Shown here one piece after another: positions 42,666 to 55,949 of a stretch of 61,588 nucleotides of DNA (positions are counted from its first letter, which is position 1; every line of letters begins with the position of its first letter). The notes beneath the pieces are model-generated. The model did no database searches. It was not told the DNA's origin and saw nothing but the letters and a program-made list of their open reading frames with translations. This stretch comes from an uncultured Pelagibacteraceae bacterium (GTDB lineage: Bacteria; Pseudomonadota; Alphaproteobacteria; Pelagibacterales; Pelagibacteraceae): positions 1 to 61,588 of the forward strand of contig CACBYC010000006.1 in the NCBI GenBank assembly GCA_902543405.1, written 5' to 3'. Position numbers and translations under genes: made by a program.

Positions 42666-45600
42666 ATGCAATTATCTTTTACTGAAAAAAAAAATATTAG
42701 AAAAAGTTTTGGTAAGCTTAAAGAGAGTTTATCAATACCAAATCTAATTGAGGTACAAAAAAACTCTTACAAAGAATTAACAGAATTTAAAAATGATGTT
42801 GATCAACATCTTATTAAAGGCTTTCATAGAGTGTTTAAGAGCATATTTCCAATCGAGGATCTAAATGATAAAGCAACATTAGAATATGTATCATACAAAC
42901 TCGATAAGCCAAAATTTGATGTTGAAGAATGTATAACAAGAGGTCTAACATATTCAGCAGCCTTGAAATGCACCCTTAGACTTGTTGTTTATGAAATAGA
43001 TCAAGAAAATAATACTAAAGATATATTATCCGCAAAAGAACAAGAAGTATATATGGGTGAAGTTCCTATGATGACAAATAGTGGAACTTTTATAACAAAC
43101 GGTGTTCAAAGAGTTGTAGTTAATCAGATGCATAGAAGTCCTGGTGTATTTTTTGATCATGATAAAGGAAAATCTCATGCAAGTGGCAAACTTCTATTTA
43201 ACTGCAGAGTAATACCCAATAGAGGTTCATGGCTTGATTTTGAATTTGATGTTAAAGATTTTTTGTACTTTAGAATTGATAGAAAAAAAAAGATATTTGT
43301 TTCTACGCTTTTACAGGCTTTAGGATACTCTAAATCAGATATCGTAAATGAATTCTATGAAAAAGAAACATTTACATTTGATAAAAATCTTAACAAATGG
43401 AAAACTAAGTTTGATCCTGAAAATTATAAAGCTAAAAATTTTTCTGAAGAAGTTATAGATGCTAAAAATAATAAAGTTTTAGTTAAAGTAGGAGAGCAGA
43501 TTAATTTTTTAAATGCAAAAAAATTACAGAGTGACGGATTAAAAGAAATCTTAGTATCTAATGACTCGTTATATGGAAAATTTTTACACGAAGATGTAAT
43601 TGTAGGAGATGATACTTATAAAATAGGAACTGAATTAAATGAAACAATCATCCAAAACTTATTAAATGAAAATATAAATATCATTAATGTTTCAAAAACA
43701 AACTCTATATCAAAAGGACCTTATTTACTTCAAACTATCTTAAACGATAAAAATGATAACAAAAATGATGCTATTACTGAGATTTATAAAGTATTAAGAC
43801 CAGGAGAGCCACCAACAATTGAAATAGCTACACAAATATTTAATAATTTGTTTTTTAGTTCTGATAGATATGATCTTTCTGATGTTGGTAGAGTTAAAAT
43901 GAACTCAAGATTAGAATTAAACTGTTCTGACAAGATAACAATTCTAAGAAATGACGACATACTAGCAATAATTAAAAAAATGCTAGATCTAAGAGATGGT
44001 AAAGATGAGGTTGATGATATAGATCACTTGGGAAACAGAAGAGTTAGATCGGTAGGTGAATTGGTGGAAAATCAAGCCAGAATTGGTGTTTATAGAATGG
44101 AAAGAGCAATAAAAGAGAAAATGACTACTTTAGACGTAGAGTCAGCAATGCCTCAAGACTTAATTAATGCTAAACCTTTAACTATTTCTCTAAAAGATTT
44201 TTTTGCAACATCTCAACTTTCTCAATTTATGGATCAAACCAATCCATTATCAGAAATAACTCACAAAAGAAGAGTTTCAGCTTTAGGTCCTGGTGGATTA
44301 ACTAGAGAAAGAGCAGGTTTTGAAGTCAGGGATGTTCATCCCACTCACTATGGAAGAATATGTCCGATAGAAACGCCTGAAGGTCCAAATATAGGCTTGA
44401 TTAATAGTCTCTCAACTTATTCAAAAATAAATAAATATGGTTTCATAGAAAGTCCTTACAAAAAAGTTGAAAATGGAATTGTGCAAGACAAAATAGAATA
44501 TCTTTCAGCAATGGAAGAAACGAAGTTTACTATTGCTCAGGCAAATTCAGTTTTAGACAAAAATGGTAAATTTATTGAGGAATTAGTGTCTAGTAGAGCA
44601 AATTTAGATTTTATTTTATCAAAACCTGAAAATATTGATTATATTGATGTTTCACCAAAACAACTTGTTTCAGTTGCAGCTTCATTAATCCCTTTTTTAG
44701 AAAATGATGATGCTAACAGAGCTTTGATGGGATCAAACATGATGAGGCAAGCAGTGCCACTATTAAAACCTGAGGCACCATTAGTTGGAACAGGAATAGA
44801 AAGTGATGTTGCATTGGACTCTGGAGTAACAATTGTAGCTAAAAGAGATGGGATAGTTGATAAAATTGATGGTAAGAGGATTGTAATCAAAGCATCGAAT
44901 GAAAAAGATTACTCACAATCAGGAGTTGACATATATAACTTACAAAAGTTTAAAAGATCAAATCAAAATACATGTATAAATCAAAAACCATTAGTTAGAG
45001 TTGGGGACAAGGTTAAACCTGGCGATATAATTGCAGATGGACCATCAACAAAAACTGGTGAGTTGGCTCTTGGCAAAAATGTTACAGTAGCTTTCATGCC
45101 TTGGCAGGGATATAATTTTGAAGACTCAATTCTTATATCTGAGAGATGTGTTACAGACGATGTTTTTACATCCATTCACATAGAAGAATATGAAGTAATG
45201 GCACGTGATACAAAATTAGGAGAAGAAGATATTACTAGAGACATACCAAATATAAATGAGGAGTCACTTAAAAATTTAGATGAGTCTGGAATAGTTTATA
45301 TTGGTGCCGAGGTAAAACCTGGTGATATATTAGTGGGCAAAGTAACACCAAAAGGTGATTCAGCATCAGGTCCTGAAGAAAAGTTACTTAGATCAATATT
45401 TGGAGAAAAAGCAATCGACGTGACTGATACATCACTTAAAATGCCAAGTGGTAGCGGGGGTATTGTTGTTGATGTGAGAGTGTTTAACAGACATGGAATT
45501 GAAAAAGATGAAAGATCTATAACAATAGAAAGAGCAGAAATTGAAAGCGTACAACAAGACAAAAATGTAGAGGAAGAAATTCTTGAAAGAAGTATAAAGC

Positions 45601-46748
45601 AAAGAGCTTCATCTATATTAATTAATACAAAGTTAACAAAAAAAATAAAAAATTACGAAAAAGGAACAAGCATTAGTGAAGAAATAGTTTTTGATTTACC
45701 AGCATCAGATTTATTTAAAATCACAATAGAAGATGATAAAAAAATCGATGCATTGCTTCAGCTAAGGACGCAGTATGATAAAGCAAAAAATGATATTCAA
45801 GAAAGATTTGAAGATAAGGTTTTGAAAATAAGACAAGGAGATGATCTTTTGCCAAGCGTTATGAAAATGGTTAAGGTTTTTGTTGCAATTAAAAGAAGAC
45901 TAAGGCCTGGAGATAAAATGTCAGGCAGACATGGAAATAAAGGTGTTGTAAGTAAAATTGTACCAGTTGAAGATATGCCATACAGAGAAAACGGCAAACC
46001 TGTCGATATAGTCTTAAATCCTTTGGGAGTACCAAGTAGGATGAACGTAGGGCAAATACTGGAAACACATTTAGGTTGGTCGTGCAAAGAACTTGGGGAG
46101 CAATTAACTGACTTAATAAATCAAAATCAAAAAAAAATAGAGAAAGGTGAAAAAATATCAAATTTTTTAAAATCTGTTTATGGAGAAGAAGTATATTCAG
46201 AAAACATTGACACTCTAACAAATACCGAATTTAAAGATCTATGTGAAAATATATCAAGTGGAGTTCCCATAGCAACACCAGTTTTTGATGGAGCTAAAGA
46301 AAAAGATGTTACCAAAATGTTAGATCTAGCAAATTTACCAAACTCAGGTCAAACAGACCTTTGGGATGGAAGAACAGGAGAAAAATTTGATAGACCAGTA
46401 ACAGTTGGAATTATATATATGCTCAAATTACATCATTTAGTTGAAGATAAAATTCATGCTAGATCAACAGGACCATACAGTTTAGTAACTCAACAACCTT
46501 TGGGTGGAAAAGCTCAATTGGGTGGTCAAAGATTTGGTGAAATGGAAGTGTGGGCCTTAGAAGCATACGGTGCATCATACACACTCCAAGAAATACTTAC
46601 AGTAAAATCAGACGATGTTGCTGGTAGAGTTAAAGTATATGAGACAATAGTAAAAGGTGAAGAAAATTTTGAGTCAGGTATACCTGAGTCTTTTAACGTT
46701 TTGGTTAAAGAAATTAAATCCCTAGCATTAAATGTGGAGCTAAATTAA
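42666..46748 (+). CDS. rpoB: RNA polymerase beta subunit
   Basis: The 1360 residues form one large half of the polymerase active cleft. The rifampicin-binding segment [20 protein letters not shown] starts at S516 and matches the sensitive form at the usual positions; [16 protein letters not shown] and the C-terminal [20 protein letters not shown] and [22 protein letters not shown] patterns are intact. No stop or frameshift. It is three bases from rpoC. Confidence 0.98.
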   Translation: MQLSFTEKKNIRKSFGKLKESLSIPNLIEVQKNSYKELTEFKNDVDQHLIKGFHRVFKSIFPIEDLNDKATLEYVSYKLDKPKFDVEECITRGLTYSAALKCTLRLVVYEIDQENNTKDILSAKEQEVYMGEVPMMTNSGTFITNGVQRVVVNQMHRSPGVFFDHDKGKSHASGKLLFNCRVIPNRGSWLDFEFDVKDFLYFRIDRKKKIFVSTLLQALGYSKSDIVNEFYEKETFTFDKNLNKWKTKFDPENYKAKNFSEEVIDAKNNKVLVKVGEQINFLNAKKLQSDGLKEILVSNDSLYGKFLHEDVIVGDDTYKIGTELNETIIQNLLNENINIINVSKTNSISKGPYLLQTILNDKNDNKNDAITEIYKVLRPGEPPTIEIATQIFNNLFFSSDRYDLSDVGRVKMNSRLELNCSDKITILRNDDILAIIKKMLDLRDGKDEVDDIDHLGNRRVRSVGELVENQARIGVYRMERAIKEKMTTLDVESAMPQDLINAKPLTISLKDFFATSQLSQFMDQTNPLSEITHKRRVSALGPGGLTRERAGFEVRDVHPTHYGRICPIETPEGPNIGLINSLSTYSKINKYGFIESPYKKVENGIVQDKIEYLSAMEETKFTIAQANSVLDKNGKFIEELVSSRANLDFILSKPENIDYIDVSPKQLVSVAASLIPFLENDDANRALMGSNMMRQAVPLLKPEAPLVGTGIESDVALDSGVTIVAKRDGIVDKIDGKRIVIKASNEKDYSQSGVDIYNLQKFKRSNQNTCINQKPLVRVGDKVKPGDIIADGPSTKTGELALGKNVTVAFMPWQGYNFEDSILISERCVTDDVFTSIHIEEYEVMARDTKLGEEDITRDIPNINEESLKNLDESGIVYIGAEVKPGDILVGKVTPKGDSASGPEEKLLRSIFGEKAIDVTDTSLKMPSGSGGIVVDVRVFNRHGIEKDERSITIERAEIESVQQDKNVEEEILERSIKQRASSILINTKLTKKIKNYEKGTSISEEIVFDLPASDLFKITIEDDKKIDALLQLRTQYDKAKNDIQERFEDKVLKIRQGDDLLPSVMKMVKVFVAIKRRLRPGDKMSGRHGNKGVVSKIVPVEDMPYRENGKPVDIVLNPLGVPSRMNVGQILETHLGWSCKELGEQLTDLINQNQKKIEKGEKISNFLKSVYGEEVYSENIDTLTNTEFKDLCENISSGVPIATPVFDGAKEKDVTKMLDLANLPNSGQTDLWDGRTGEKFDRPVTVGIIYMLKLHHLVEDKIHARSTGPYSLVTQQPLGGKAQLGGQRFGEMEVWALEAYGASYTLQEILTVKSDDVAGRVKVYETIVKGEENFESGIPESFNVLVKEIKSLALNVELN

Positions 46749-46751
46749 AAA

Positions 46752-49700
46752 ATGAGTAAAGAATTATCAGATCTATTTAAATCTTCAGAAATATCTGAAG
46801 CACAAAATTTCAACAGTATAAAAATTACTTTAGCAAGTCCCGAAAAAATTAAATCCTGGACTTTTGGTGAAATTAAAAAACCAGAAACAATTAATTATAG
46901 AACTTTTCGACCTGAGAAAGATGGTCTTTTCTGTGCTCGAATATTTGGCCCTATCAAAGATTATGAATGTCTCTGTGGTAAATATAAAAGAATGAAATTT
47001 AGAGGAATAATATGTGAAAAATGTGGTGTAGAGGTAACAAAATCAAATGTTCGTAGGGAAAGAATGGGACATATTAATTTAGCTACACCTGTAGCACATA
47101 TATGGTTTTTAAAGTCTTTACCAAGTAGAATTTCTTTAGTTGTGGATATGAAACTTAAAGAGGTTGAAAGAGTTTTATACTTTGAAAATTTTATAGTTAT
47201 TGAACCTGGTTTAACTGGATTAAAAAAAAACCAATTATTAGGTGAAGAAGAGCTTATAAAATACCAAGATGATTATGGCGAGGAAGCTTTTACCGCTGGT
47301 ATCGGAGCAGAGGCTATTCTTGAAATACTTAAATCAATAAACTTAGAGGAAGAAAGAGACGCTTTAATTAAGACTATTAAAGAGACTAAATCTAAAGTTG
47401 CTGAAGAAAGATCAATTAAAAGATTAAAATTGATAGAGTCATTTATAGAGACAGGCAATAAACCAGAGTGGATGATTTTAACAACTGTACCTGTCATACC
47501 CCCTGAATTGAGACCGCTTGTACCATTAGATGGTGGTAGATTTGCTACATCTGATTTAAACGATCTTTATAGAAGAGTAATAAACAGAAATAATAGATTA
47601 AAAAGACTTATTGACTTAAAAGCTCCTGATATCATTGTAAGAAATGAAAAAAGAATGCTGCAAGAGTCTGTTGATGCACTATTTGATAATGGAAGAAGAG
47701 GAAGAGTAATAACAGGAACTGGAAAAAGACCTCTAAAATCTCTTGCAGAAATGTTAAAAGGTAAACAAGGAAGATTTAGACAAAATTTACTTGGAAAACG
47801 TGTAGATTATTCTGGAAGATCAGTAATAGTCGTTGGTCCTGATCTAAAGTTACATGAATGCGGTCTGCCAAAAAAAATGGCTTTAGAGTTATTTAAACCA
47901 TTTCTTTATGCTCGTTTAAATAAGCTAGGTTTAGCGTCAACTATCAAACAGGCAAAAAAATTAGTTGAACGTGAGAGAACTGAAGTTTGGGATGCATTAG
48001 AATTAATTGTGAGAGAGCATCCTGTAATATTGAACAGAGCTCCAACACTTCACAGATTAGGTGTTCAAGCTTTTGAACCAAAACTGATAGAAGGTAATGC
48101 AATAGAACTTCATCCATTGACTTGTGCTGCATTTAATGCTGATTTTGATGGTGATCAGATGGCAGTTCACGTGCCATTGAGTCTAGAGGCACAATTAGAG
48201 GCTAGAGTATTGATGATGTCGACAAATAATATTTTAAGTCCATCTAATGGTAAACCTATTATCGTACCAAGTCAGGATATGATTTTAGGGATCTATTATT
48301 TATCGCAACCACCAGTTCAAACTGAGAGAGTAGATGGATATTTTGTAAATAATTCTGAAATAGAACATGCATTAGAAATTGGTCAAATAAAAGTACATTC
48401 AAGAATAGTTTCGAGATTTGAGACTGTAGACGAAAAAGGAAACGCTAAGTTTGAAAAACATATAAGTACAGCTGGAAGATTTTTATTATCGAATATTATT
48501 CCAAAGAATACTAATAACAAATTTGCATTAATTGATAGATTGCTTCCAAAAAAAGTAGTTTCAGAAGTTATAGATCACGTATTTAGATTTTCAGGTCAAA
48601 AAAACACTGTAATTTTTTGCGATAAATTAAAAGATATTGGATTTAAGCATGCGTTTAAAGCTGGAATTTCATTTGGAAAAGATGATCTTTTAATACCAGA
48701 TAATAAAGAACAATTAATTGATGAAACTAAAAAACTTATTGCTGACTATGAAGGCCAATATGCAGAGGGACTTATAACTAGAGGTGAAAAGTACAACAAA
48801 GTTATAGATGCCTGGTCTAAATGTACAGATAGAGTTGCATCAGAAATGATGAAAAGAATATCTGCAACAGAGGTCACAGATGATGGATTAAAAATTAATT
48901 CAGTTTTTATGATGGCAGATAGTGGTGCTAGAGGATCAGCAGCACAAATGAAACAATTAGCAGGAATGAGAGGTTTAATAGCCAAACCATCGGGAGAAAT
49001 TATTGAAACTCCAATCACTTCCAATTTTAAAGAAGGTCTTACAGCTTTAGAATATTTTAATTCAACTCATGGCGCAAGGAAGGGGTTAGCAGATACTGCA
49101 CTTAAAACAGCAAGCTCAGGATATTTGACTAGAAGATTATGTGATGTCGCCCAGGATTTAACAATTACTAAACCTAAATGTGATATGAAGTGTGGTTCAA
49201 TAAAACTTACAGAAGTTCTAGAGGGTGGTAATATTATGGTAAGTCTATCTGAAAGAGCTTTAGGAAGAGTTGCTGCAAAAGAAATAAAAAATCCATTAAC
49301 AGGTCATGTTTTAATAAAAAAAGATGAAATGATTGATGAAGCTGGATGTGAGAAAATTGATGCAGCTGGAGTTAAAAGCATAAATGTATATTCAGTAATG
49401 ACATGTGGCGCAAAAGAAGGTGTGTGTGCAACTTCATATGGAAGAGATTTATCTAGAGGAAAAATGGTACATGTAGGAGAAGCTATAGGAATGATATCAG
49501 CCCAGTCTATTGGAGAACCAGGAACCCAATTGACTATGAGAACTTTTCACGTTGGCGGAACAGCATCAGTGAAACAAGAATCTCAAATTGTTTCAAATTC
49601 TGAAGGTACTCTTAAAATTGTAAACACTAACTTAATTAAAGATTCTAAAAATAATCAAATCGTAATGGGTAGAAATACTGAGATATCAATAGAGGATGAT

Positions 49701-50918
49701 AATGGACTTCAAGTTGCTTCATACAAAGTTCCTTATGGATCAAAACTATTTTTTGAGAATGAACAAAAAGTGAAAAAAGGCTCAAAAATTTGTGAATGGG
49801 ATCCTTATACAACGCCAGTTATTGCAGAAAAAGACGGTATTGCGAATTATGTTGATTTAATCGATGGTGTGTCAATTGCAGAAACTATTGATGATGCAAC
49901 AGGTATCTCTACAAAAGCAGTTGTTGATTGGAAAACACAATCTAAAAATACTGACCTTAAACCAAGAATTACTCTTAGAGATTCAAAAGGAAATGTAATT
50001 AAAAAAGCAGATGACAATGAAGCAAGATACTATCTAGTACCAGACTCAATTTTATCGGTCAAAGATGGCGCTAAAATTTCTGCTGGTGATGTAATTGCTA
50101 GATTACCTAAAGAAACAACTAAAACAAAAGATATTACTGGTGGGCTACCTAGAGTTGCAGAATTGTTTGAAGCAAGAAAAGCTAAAGATAGTGCAATTAT
50201 TGCTGAAAATGATGGAAGTGTTATTTTTGGTAAAGAGGTTAGAGGAAAACAAAGAGTAACCATAGAGGCAGAAAACGGTGACACTTCTAGTTACTTAATT
50301 CCAAAAGGCAAACACATTAATTTTAACCAAGGTGAAAAAATTAAAAAAGGTGAATACTTATTGGATGGGCAACCTTTACCTCATGATATCTTAAGAATAT
50401 TAGGAATAGAAGAATTAACTGAATATTTTGTTAATCAGGTTCAAGATGTTTATAGACTTCAAGGAGTAATAATTAATGACAAACATATTGAAACAATTTT
50501 AAGACAAATGCTGAAAAAAATAGAGGTTAAAGAGACAGGTGATAGTAAATTGTTACCTGGAGAAATAATTGATAGAATAAAATTTGAAACGATGAATGAA
50601 GAATTGGTGGCAGAGGGTAAAAAACCCGCAGTAGGAGAAAGAGTGTTAATGGGAATAACAAAAGCATCATTACAAACAGAGTCGTTTATATCTGCTGCAT
50701 CATTTCAGGAGACTACAAGAGTATTAACTGATGCAGCGATAAAAGGTAAAATTGATAAGCTTTCAGGTTTAAAAGAGAATGTAATAGTCGGAAGACTTGT
50801 TCCCGCAGGCACAGGTGCTATTAAAAACTCTTGGAATAAAAAAGCAATCAATGATGACAAAAAATTTTTATCCGAACAAGAGAGTGTAGAGCCTTCAGAA
50901 GCTCAAATAAATCAATAA
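46752..50918 (+). CDS. rpoC: RNA polymerase beta' subunit
   Basis: The 1388 residues contain the catalytic magnesium motif NADFDGD at 462-468. The N-terminal zinc ribbon [20 protein letters not shown], the clamp [18 protein letters not shown], the bridge-helix region [13 protein letters not shown] and a trigger-loop [12 protein letters not shown] are present. The second zinc site includes [13 protein letters not shown]. The start is ATG at 46752. It ends the rif-type unit before a 160-base gap. Confidence 0.98.
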   Translation: MSKELSDLFKSSEISEAQNFNSIKITLASPEKIKSWTFGEIKKPETINYRTFRPEKDGLFCARIFGPIKDYECLCGKYKRMKFRGIICEKCGVEVTKSNVRRERMGHINLATPVAHIWFLKSLPSRISLVVDMKLKEVERVLYFENFIVIEPGLTGLKKNQLLGEEELIKYQDDYGEEAFTAGIGAEAILEILKSINLEEERDALIKTIKETKSKVAEERSIKRLKLIESFIETGNKPEWMILTTVPVIPPELRPLVPLDGGRFATSDLNDLYRRVINRNNRLKRLIDLKAPDIIVRNEKRMLQESVDALFDNGRRGRVITGTGKRPLKSLAEMLKGKQGRFRQNLLGKRVDYSGRSVIVVGPDLKLHECGLPKKMALELFKPFLYARLNKLGLASTIKQAKKLVERERTEVWDALELIVREHPVILNRAPTLHRLGVQAFEPKLIEGNAIELHPLTCAAFNADFDGDQMAVHVPLSLEAQLEARVLMMSTNNILSPSNGKPIIVPSQDMILGIYYLSQPPVQTERVDGYFVNNSEIEHALEIGQIKVHSRIVSRFETVDEKGNAKFEKHISTAGRFLLSNIIPKNTNNKFALIDRLLPKKVVSEVIDHVFRFSGQKNTVIFCDKLKDIGFKHAFKAGISFGKDDLLIPDNKEQLIDETKKLIADYEGQYAEGLITRGEKYNKVIDAWSKCTDRVASEMMKRISATEVTDDGLKINSVFMMADSGARGSAAQMKQLAGMRGLIAKPSGEIIETPITSNFKEGLTALEYFNSTHGARKGLADTALKTASSGYLTRRLCDVAQDLTITKPKCDMKCGSIKLTEVLEGGNIMVSLSERALGRVAAKEIKNPLTGHVLIKKDEMIDEAGCEKIDAAGVKSINVYSVMTCGAKEGVCATSYGRDLSRGKMVHVGEAIGMISAQSIGEPGTQLTMRTFHVGGTASVKQESQIVSNSEGTLKIVNTNLIKDSKNNQIVMGRNTEISIEDDNGLQVASYKVPYGSKLFFENEQKVKKGSKICEWDPYTTPVIAEKDGIANYVDLIDGVSIAETIDDATGISTKAVVDWKTQSKNTDLKPRITLRDSKGNVIKKADDNEARYYLVPDSILSVKDGAKISAGDVIARLPKETTKTKDITGGLPRVAELFEARKAKDSAIIAENDGSVIFGKEVRGKQRVTIEAENGDTSSYLIPKGKHINFNQGEKIKKGEYLLDGQPLPHDILRILGIEELTEYFVNQVQDVYRLQGVIINDKHIETILRQMLKKIEVKETGDSKLLPGEIIDRIKFETMNEELVAEGKKPAVGERVLMGITKASLQTESFISAASFQETTRVLTDAAIKGKIDKLSGLKENVIVGRLVPAGTGAIKNSWNKKAINDDKKFLSEQESVEPSEAQINQ

Positions 50919-50947
50919 TTATAATCGATTTTAAAGCTTTATTTAGT

Positions 50948-50975
50948 TTGACAAATACAATTTCTAATGTATTTT
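50948..50975 (+). promoter_or_regulatory. Promoter ahead of rpsL
   Basis: A perfect -35 TTGACA at 50948-50953 and TATTTT at 50970-50975, 16 bases apart, with a TG just before the -10 that fits the extended type. It lies 30 bases after the rpoC stop and about 104 before rpsL, giving the str/S10/spc block a start of its own. Confidence 0.65.
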
Positions 50976-50997
50976 GGCCATGTTTTTGGTTGGAATG

Positions 50998-51014
50998 TAG
51001 TGACAAGATCACTA
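50998..51014 (+). promoter_or_regulatory. Hairpin in the rpsL leader
   Basis: TAGTGA (50998-51003), loop CAAGA, TCACTA (51009-51014) make a perfect six-pair stem in the leader. Without a T-tract it is not a terminator; feedback control by a ribosomal protein such as S7 is a possibility, but no known operator is recognisable. Confidence 0.35.
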
Positions 51015-51078
51015 AACGCTGCCATAAATAACATGCCAGTTATTTTCATCAAAAATACAAATTTTATATAAAAAAATT

Positions 51079-51450
51079 ATGCCAACTATTAACCAATTAG
51101 TTAGAAAAAGCAGAGATAAACAAATTACAAGGAATAAGGTTCCAGCTTTACAAAAACAACCCTTGAAGAGAGGTGTGTGCGTTAAAGTCTACACAACAAC
51201 TCCAAAAAAACCAAATTCAGCATTAAGAAAAGTCGCACGTGTAAGGTTATCAAATGGTTTTGAGGTTACAGCTTATATACCTGGCGAAGGTCATAATCTA
51301 CAAGAACACTCAGTAGTTTTAATAAGAGGTGGAAGGGTTAAAGATTTACCAGGCGTTAGATATCATATTCTAAGGGGAAATTTAGATACACAAGGTGTAG
51401 CAAATAGAAAAAAAAGACGATCATTATATGGAACCAAAAAAGGTAAGTAA
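51079..51450 (+). CDS. rpsL: 30S ribosomal protein S12
   Basis: A decoding-centre protein. [15 protein letters not shown] contains the lysine (S12 K43 region) and [12 protein letters not shown] the second streptomycin-linked site, both in wild-type form. The length is 123. The gap to rpsG is two bases. Confidence 0.97.
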   Translation: MPTINQLVRKSRDKQITRNKVPALQKQPLKRGVCVKVYTTTPKKPNSALRKVARVRLSNGFEVTAYIPGEGHNLQEHSVVLIRGGRVKDLPGVRYHILRGNLDTQGVANRKKRRSLYGTKKGK

Positions 51451-51452
51451 AA

Positions 51453-51923
51453 ATGTCTAGAAAAAGAAAAGCTCCAAAGAAATTAGCTGTTATTGACCCT
51501 AAATATAAATCTACAATAATTCCTAAGTTAATTAACTCTATAATGTATGATGGAAAAAAAACTATTGCAGAAAAAATAATTTACGATGCGATAGACAAAA
51601 TTAAAAGCAAATCAAAAGAAGAGCCTTTAAATGTTTTTAACGATGCAATTAACAACATTAAGCCGACAGTAGAAGTGAGATCAAGAAGAGTCGGCGGTGC
51701 AACCTATCAAGTTCCAGTAGAAGTAAAATCAAAGAGATCTCAAGCATTAGCACTAAGATGGTTGGTTGATGCATCTCGTAAACGTAAAGATAAAAAAATG
51801 TCAGATAAAATATTTAACGAAATATATGATGCATACCAAAATCGTGGTTCAGCTATAAAAAAAAAGGAAGATACACACAAAATGGCAGAATCAAATAAAG
51901 CTTTTGCACATTTTAGATGGTAA
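51453..51923 (+). CDS. rpsG: 30S ribosomal protein S7
   Basis: A primary binder of the 16S 3' major domain. The sequence VRSRRVGGATYQVPVEV is the family signature and AESNKAFAHFRW the end. The length is 156. The fusA start is seven bases downstream. Confidence 0.97.
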   Translation: MSRKRKAPKKLAVIDPKYKSTIIPKLINSIMYDGKKTIAEKIIYDAIDKIKSKSKEEPLNVFNDAINNIKPTVEVRSRRVGGATYQVPVEVKSKRSQALALRWLVDASRKRKDKKMSDKIFNEIYDAYQNRGSAIKKKEDTHKMAESNKAFAHFRW

Positions 51924-51929
51924 TAAATT

Positions 51930-54005
51930 ATGGCGAGAACTCACACTTTAGAAAAATATAGAAATATCGGTATCATGGCACATATAGATGCTGGAAAAAC
52001 AACGACTACTGAAAGAATTCTTTATTATACTGGAAAAAGTCACAAAATAGGCGAGGTGCACGATGGTGCAGCTACTATGGATTGGATGGAGCAAGAGCAA
52101 GAGAGAGGGATAACTATTACTTCTGCTGCAACAACATGTTTTTGGAATGATCATAGAATTAATATAATTGATACTCCAGGCCATGTTGATTTTACAATTG
52201 AAGTAGAGAGATCGCTTAAAGTGTTAGATGGAGCAGTTGCAGTTTTTGATGGTGTTGCAGGTGTTGAGCCTCAATCTGAAACTGTTTGGAGACAAGCTGA
52301 CAAATATAAAGTACCAAGAATTTGTTTTGTAAATAAATTAGATAGGACTGGTGCAGACTTTTTTCGATGTGTAGGTATGATTAAAGATAGATTAGGAGCA
52401 AAGCCATTGGTAATGCAAGTGCCAATTGGAATCGAAGCTTCACTAAAAGGTGTTGTTGATCTTGTAAAAATGAAAGCAGTCGTTTGGAAAAATGAAGATC
52501 TTGGTGCTGCTTGGGAACTAAAAGAAATACCTGATGATCTTAAAGAAATTTCTTTAAAATATAGACAAGAATTAGTCGAAACAGCTGTAGAGCAAGACGA
52601 AAAACTTATGGAAGATTATCTTGGAGGAAAGGATATTTCTGAGGAAGATTTAAATAAATGTATTAGAAAAGGATGTTTGGGGTTCGACTTTGTGCCAGTT
52701 CTAACAGGATCGGCTTTTAAGAACAAAGGTGTTCAGCCCTTATTAGATGCAGTTGTGAATTATTTACCCAGTCCAAATGATATTGGTTCAATTAAAGGTA
52801 CAAAGCCAGGATCTGAGGAAGAGGTTGAAATGAAATTTGAAGATAACGCCCCTTTTTCTGCTTTAGCTTTTAAAGTAGCTAATGATCCATTTGTAGGAAG
52901 CCTAACTTTTATAAGAATTTATTCTGGCACTGTTAAATCAGGTACAGGAATTTACAATACCTCAAAAGACAAAGAAGAAAGAGTTGGAAGAATGCTTTTA
53001 ATGCATGCGAACTCAAGAGAGGATATTAAAGAAGCAAATGCTGGTGATATAGTTGCACTTGCAGGCTTAAAAAATACAATTACAGGACACACCCTAGCGG
53101 ATAAAGAAAATCCTGTGTTACTTGAACCGATGGAATTTCCTGACCCGGTGATAGAAATTGCAGTAGAGCCTAAAACTAAAGCTGACCAAGAAAAAATGGG
53201 CGAAGCACTTGGTAGATTAGCTAAAGAAGACCCTTCTTTTAGAGTAACATCAGACGAAGAGTCAGGACAAACGATTATAAAGGGAATGGGTGAATTACAT
53301 TTAGATATAATCGTAGATAGAATGAAAAGAGAATTTAAAGTTGAGGCAAATGTTGGTGCCCCACAGGTTGCTTATAGAGAAACAATACTTTCTCTTGCAG
53401 AAAATGATTACACTCATAAAAAACAAAGTGGAGGTGCAGGACAATTTGCAAGAGTTAAACTCATTGTTGAACCACTTGAGCCTGGCAAGGGTAGGGAAAT
53501 AGAAAGTAAAATAAAAGGTGGAGCAATACCAAAAGAATTTATTCCCGGGGTCGAAAAGGGTGTTGAAACAGTTGCAGATGGAGGTATATTAGCTGGATTC
53601 CCACTTATTGATTATAAGGTTACTATTGTTGATGGATTACACCATGATGTTGATTCAAGTGTATTAGCATTTGAATTAGCTTCAAGACAATGCTTTAAGG
53701 AAGCCTGCACAAAAGCAACACTAAAATTACTAGAGCCGATAATGAGAGTAGAGGTTGTTACACCTGAGGATTATATGGGAGATGTTATAGGAGATTTGAA
53801 TAGTAGAAGAGGTCAAATAAACACTCAAGAACAAAGGGGAAATGCAACGGTTATAACAGCAATGGTACCCTTGGCGAACATGTTTGGATATATAAATAAT
53901 TTAAGATCTATGTCTCAAGGAAGAGCACAATATTCAATGTTTTTTGATCATTACGATAAGGTTCCACAAAATGTTCAAGATGAAGTAACTAAAAAAACAG
54001 GTTAA
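51930..54005 (+). CDS. fusA: Elongation factor G
   Basis: The translocase of 691 residues. The P-loop AHIDAGKTT is at 17-25, switch [10 protein letters not shown] and [10 protein letters not shown] follow, and domain IV ends [13 protein letters not shown]. Length and motifs are typical of the canonical EF-G rather than a tetracycline-resistance or mitochondrial paralog. It is directly followed by rpsJ with no tuf between. Confidence 0.98.
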   Translation: MARTHTLEKYRNIGIMAHIDAGKTTTTERILYYTGKSHKIGEVHDGAATMDWMEQEQERGITITSAATTCFWNDHRINIIDTPGHVDFTIEVERSLKVLDGAVAVFDGVAGVEPQSETVWRQADKYKVPRICFVNKLDRTGADFFRCVGMIKDRLGAKPLVMQVPIGIEASLKGVVDLVKMKAVVWKNEDLGAAWELKEIPDDLKEISLKYRQELVETAVEQDEKLMEDYLGGKDISEEDLNKCIRKGCLGFDFVPVLTGSAFKNKGVQPLLDAVVNYLPSPNDIGSIKGTKPGSEEEVEMKFEDNAPFSALAFKVANDPFVGSLTFIRIYSGTVKSGTGIYNTSKDKEERVGRMLLMHANSREDIKEANAGDIVALAGLKNTITGHTLADKENPVLLEPMEFPDPVIEIAVEPKTKADQEKMGEALGRLAKEDPSFRVTSDEESGQTIIKGMGELHLDIIVDRMKREFKVEANVGAPQVAYRETILSLAENDYTHKKQSGGAGQFARVKLIVEPLEPGKGREIESKIKGGAIPKEFIPGVEKGVETVADGGILAGFPLIDYKVTIVDGLHHDVDSSVLAFELASRQCFKEACTKATLKLLEPIMRVEVVTPEDYMGDVIGDLNSRRGQINTQEQRGNATVITAMVPLANMFGYINNLRSMSQGRAQYSMFFDHYDKVPQNVQDEVTKKTG

Positions 54006-54006
54006 G

Positions 54007-54318
54007 ATGATGGATAAACAAAATATTAGAATAAAATTAAGAGCTTACGATAACAAGGTTTTAGATCAATCTACAGAAGAGATAGTTAATACTGTAAAAA
54101 GAACTGGAGCAAATATTAAAGGTCCTATACCACTACCAACTAAAATAGAGAGGTATACTGTATTAAGATCACCACATATTGACAAAAAGAGTAGAGAGCA
54201 ATTTGAGACAAGAACTCACAAAAGATTAATAGATATAATAGAGCCTACCCCAGCAACGGTAGAAGCACTAATGAAACTAGATTTAGCATCTGGTGTTGAT
54301 GTGGAGATAAAAATCTAA
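54007..54318 (+). CDS. rpsJ: 30S ribosomal protein S10
   Basis: A 3' domain protein that can also act as Nus[17 protein letters not shown] and [29 protein letters not shown] are its signatures. Two adjacent ATG codons (54007, 54010) could start it. It follows fusA by one base and overlaps rplC by one. Confidence 0.97.
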   Translation: MMDKQNIRIKLRAYDNKVLDQSTEEIVNTVKRTGANIKGPIPLPTKIERYTVLRSPHIDKKSREQFETRTHKRLIDIIEPTPATVEALMKLDLASGVDVEIKI

Positions 54319-55025
54319 TGAGTGAAATAGGTTTAATAGGAATAAAAATTGGAATGACAAGAGAATTTTTTAAAACAGGACTATCTGTTCCTGTCACAGT
54401 ATTGAAAGTTGAAAAAGGTAGAGTGGTTCAACTTATAGATAACAGAACTAGGGGTTATGATGCAGTGCAGGTTGGTTTTGGCAAGATAAAAAATTCAAAA
54501 TTATCTAAACCAATGAAAGGTTACTTTACAAAAAAAAATACTGAAGCAAAAAGAATTTTAAAAGAATTTAGAGTATCAAATTTAGAATTATATAAAGAAG
54601 GTAATGAATTCGGAATTGAGATTTTTAAGGATATAAAATTTCTAGATATTAAGTCCAAAACTATTGGTAAAGGTTTTGCTGGTGCTATGAAAAGACATAA
54701 CTTTGGTGGTTTAAGAGCTTCACATGGTGTATCTATTTCACACAGAGCTCATGGATCAACCGGACAAAATCAAGATCCAGGAAAGGTCTTTAAGGGGAAA
54801 AAAATGGCTGGTCACATGGGAGACAAGATGAGGTCTACACAAAATTTAGAAGTCATAAAAACTGATATAGAAAATGAATTAATTTATTTAAAAGGATCGA
54901 TACCAGGTGCAAAAAATTCAGAGGTATTAATTAAAAAAGCTGTAAAAAATACAAACAAACTAACTATAAGTGAAAAAATAAAAATTTTAGAAAAATCAAA
55001 AAAGGCGAAAGATAAAAAAAAATAG
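54318..55025 (+). CDS. rplC: 50S ribosomal protein L3
   Basis: An early 50S assembly protein near the peptidyl transferase. GKGFAGAMKRHNFGGLRASHG, with the conserved glutamine-methylated region QNQDPGKVFKGKKMAGH, is intact. The length of 235 includes a lysine-rich tail. Three bases follow before rplD. Confidence 0.97.
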   Translation: MSEIGLIGIKIGMTREFFKTGLSVPVTVLKVEKGRVVQLIDNRTRGYDAVQVGFGKIKNSKLSKPMKGYFTKKNTEAKRILKEFRVSNLELYKEGNEFGIEIFKDIKFLDIKSKTIGKGFAGAMKRHNFGGLRASHGVSISHRAHGSTGQNQDPGKVFKGKKMAGHMGDKMRSTQNLEVIKTDIENELIYLKGSIPGAKNSEVLIKKAVKNTNKLTISEKIKILEKSKKAKDKKK

Positions 55026-55028
55026 AAT

Positions 55029-55649
55029 ATGAAAATTAATAAAATTAACATTGAAGGTAAAATAAACTCTATTGAGGTATCAGATAAAATAGTAGGTGCT
55101 AAGATTAATAATAAACTAGTAAGCAATGTTTTATATAAAACAAATGCAAATTATAAGGGTAGAAAAGCAAAAACAAAGCAAAAAAATGAGATATCTGGAT
55201 CTACATCAAAAATTTATGCTCAAAAGGGAACAGGAAATGCAAGGCATGCAAGTAAAAAGGCTCCAATATTTGTTGGTGGAGGTGTTGCGCATGGTCCAAA
55301 AGGTGAGTCTAATTATAAAAAAAGAAAATTAAATAAAAGTGAAAAAAAATTAAGTGTGGCATCACTAATTACAAAAAAAAATAGGTTAAAAGATTTAATA
55401 ATTTTTGACGATTTTCAAAAAGAAATTATTAAGACAAAAGAAATGAATAATATTTTGATCAAATTTGAAGCAAAGAATTCAATAATAATAGCTGACATAA
55501 AATCAAAAAATAATATCTATAAATCTGTAAGAAACATACCAAATGTGAAAATCACAGATATCAATCATTTTAGCTCTTATGATTTAGCAAAATTTAAAAA
55601 AATTATATTCACTGAAACGTCAATTAAGGAATTGGAAAAAAGATACTAA
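55029..55649 (+). CDS. rplD: 50S ribosomal protein L4
   Basis: It lines the exit tunnel; in E. coli it represses the S10 operon. The tunnel loop RKAKTKQKNEISGSTSKIYAQKGTGNARH and FVGGGVAHGPK are the recognisable parts. The length of 206 is normal; lysine is very frequent. Confidence 0.96.
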   Translation: MKINKINIEGKINSIEVSDKIVGAKINNKLVSNVLYKTNANYKGRKAKTKQKNEISGSTSKIYAQKGTGNARHASKKAPIFVGGGVAHGPKGESNYKKRKLNKSEKKLSVASLITKKNRLKDLIIFDDFQKEIIKTKEMNNILIKFEAKNSIIIADIKSKNNIYKSVRNIPNVKITDINHFSSYDLAKFKKIIFTETSIKELEKRY

Positions 55650-55651
55650 TC

Positions 55652-55945
55652 ATGGAAAAATTACATCTCTACGATAAAATACTCTCACCATTAGTTACTG
55701 AAAAGTCGACTAATCTTTCAGAACAAAACAAAATCATTTTTAAAGTACACAACAAGGCAAATAAAAAAAATTTAAAAAGTAATATAGAAAAAATTTTTAA
55801 AGTTAATGTGATTAAAGTAAATATTATTAATAAAAAAACGAGAATTAAAACCACAAGAGGTAAAAAAGTAAGAGTTAAAGGTTTTAAAAAAGCTATAATA
55901 ACATTGAAAAAAGGTCAAAATATAGACTTAACTACAGGAATATAA
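55652..55945 (+). CDS. rplW: 50S ribosomal protein L23
   Basis: It forms the docking site for SRP and trigger factor at the tunnel exit. KILSPLVTEKSTNLSEQNKIIFKVHNKANKKN is its characteristic beginning; the 97 residues are of normal length. Two bases separate it from rplD and four from rplB. Confidence 0.95.
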   Translation: MEKLHLYDKILSPLVTEKSTNLSEQNKIIFKVHNKANKKNLKSNIEKIFKVNVIKVNIINKKTRIKTTRGKKVRVKGFKKAIITLKKGQNIDLTTGI

Positions 55946-55949
55946 CAGC

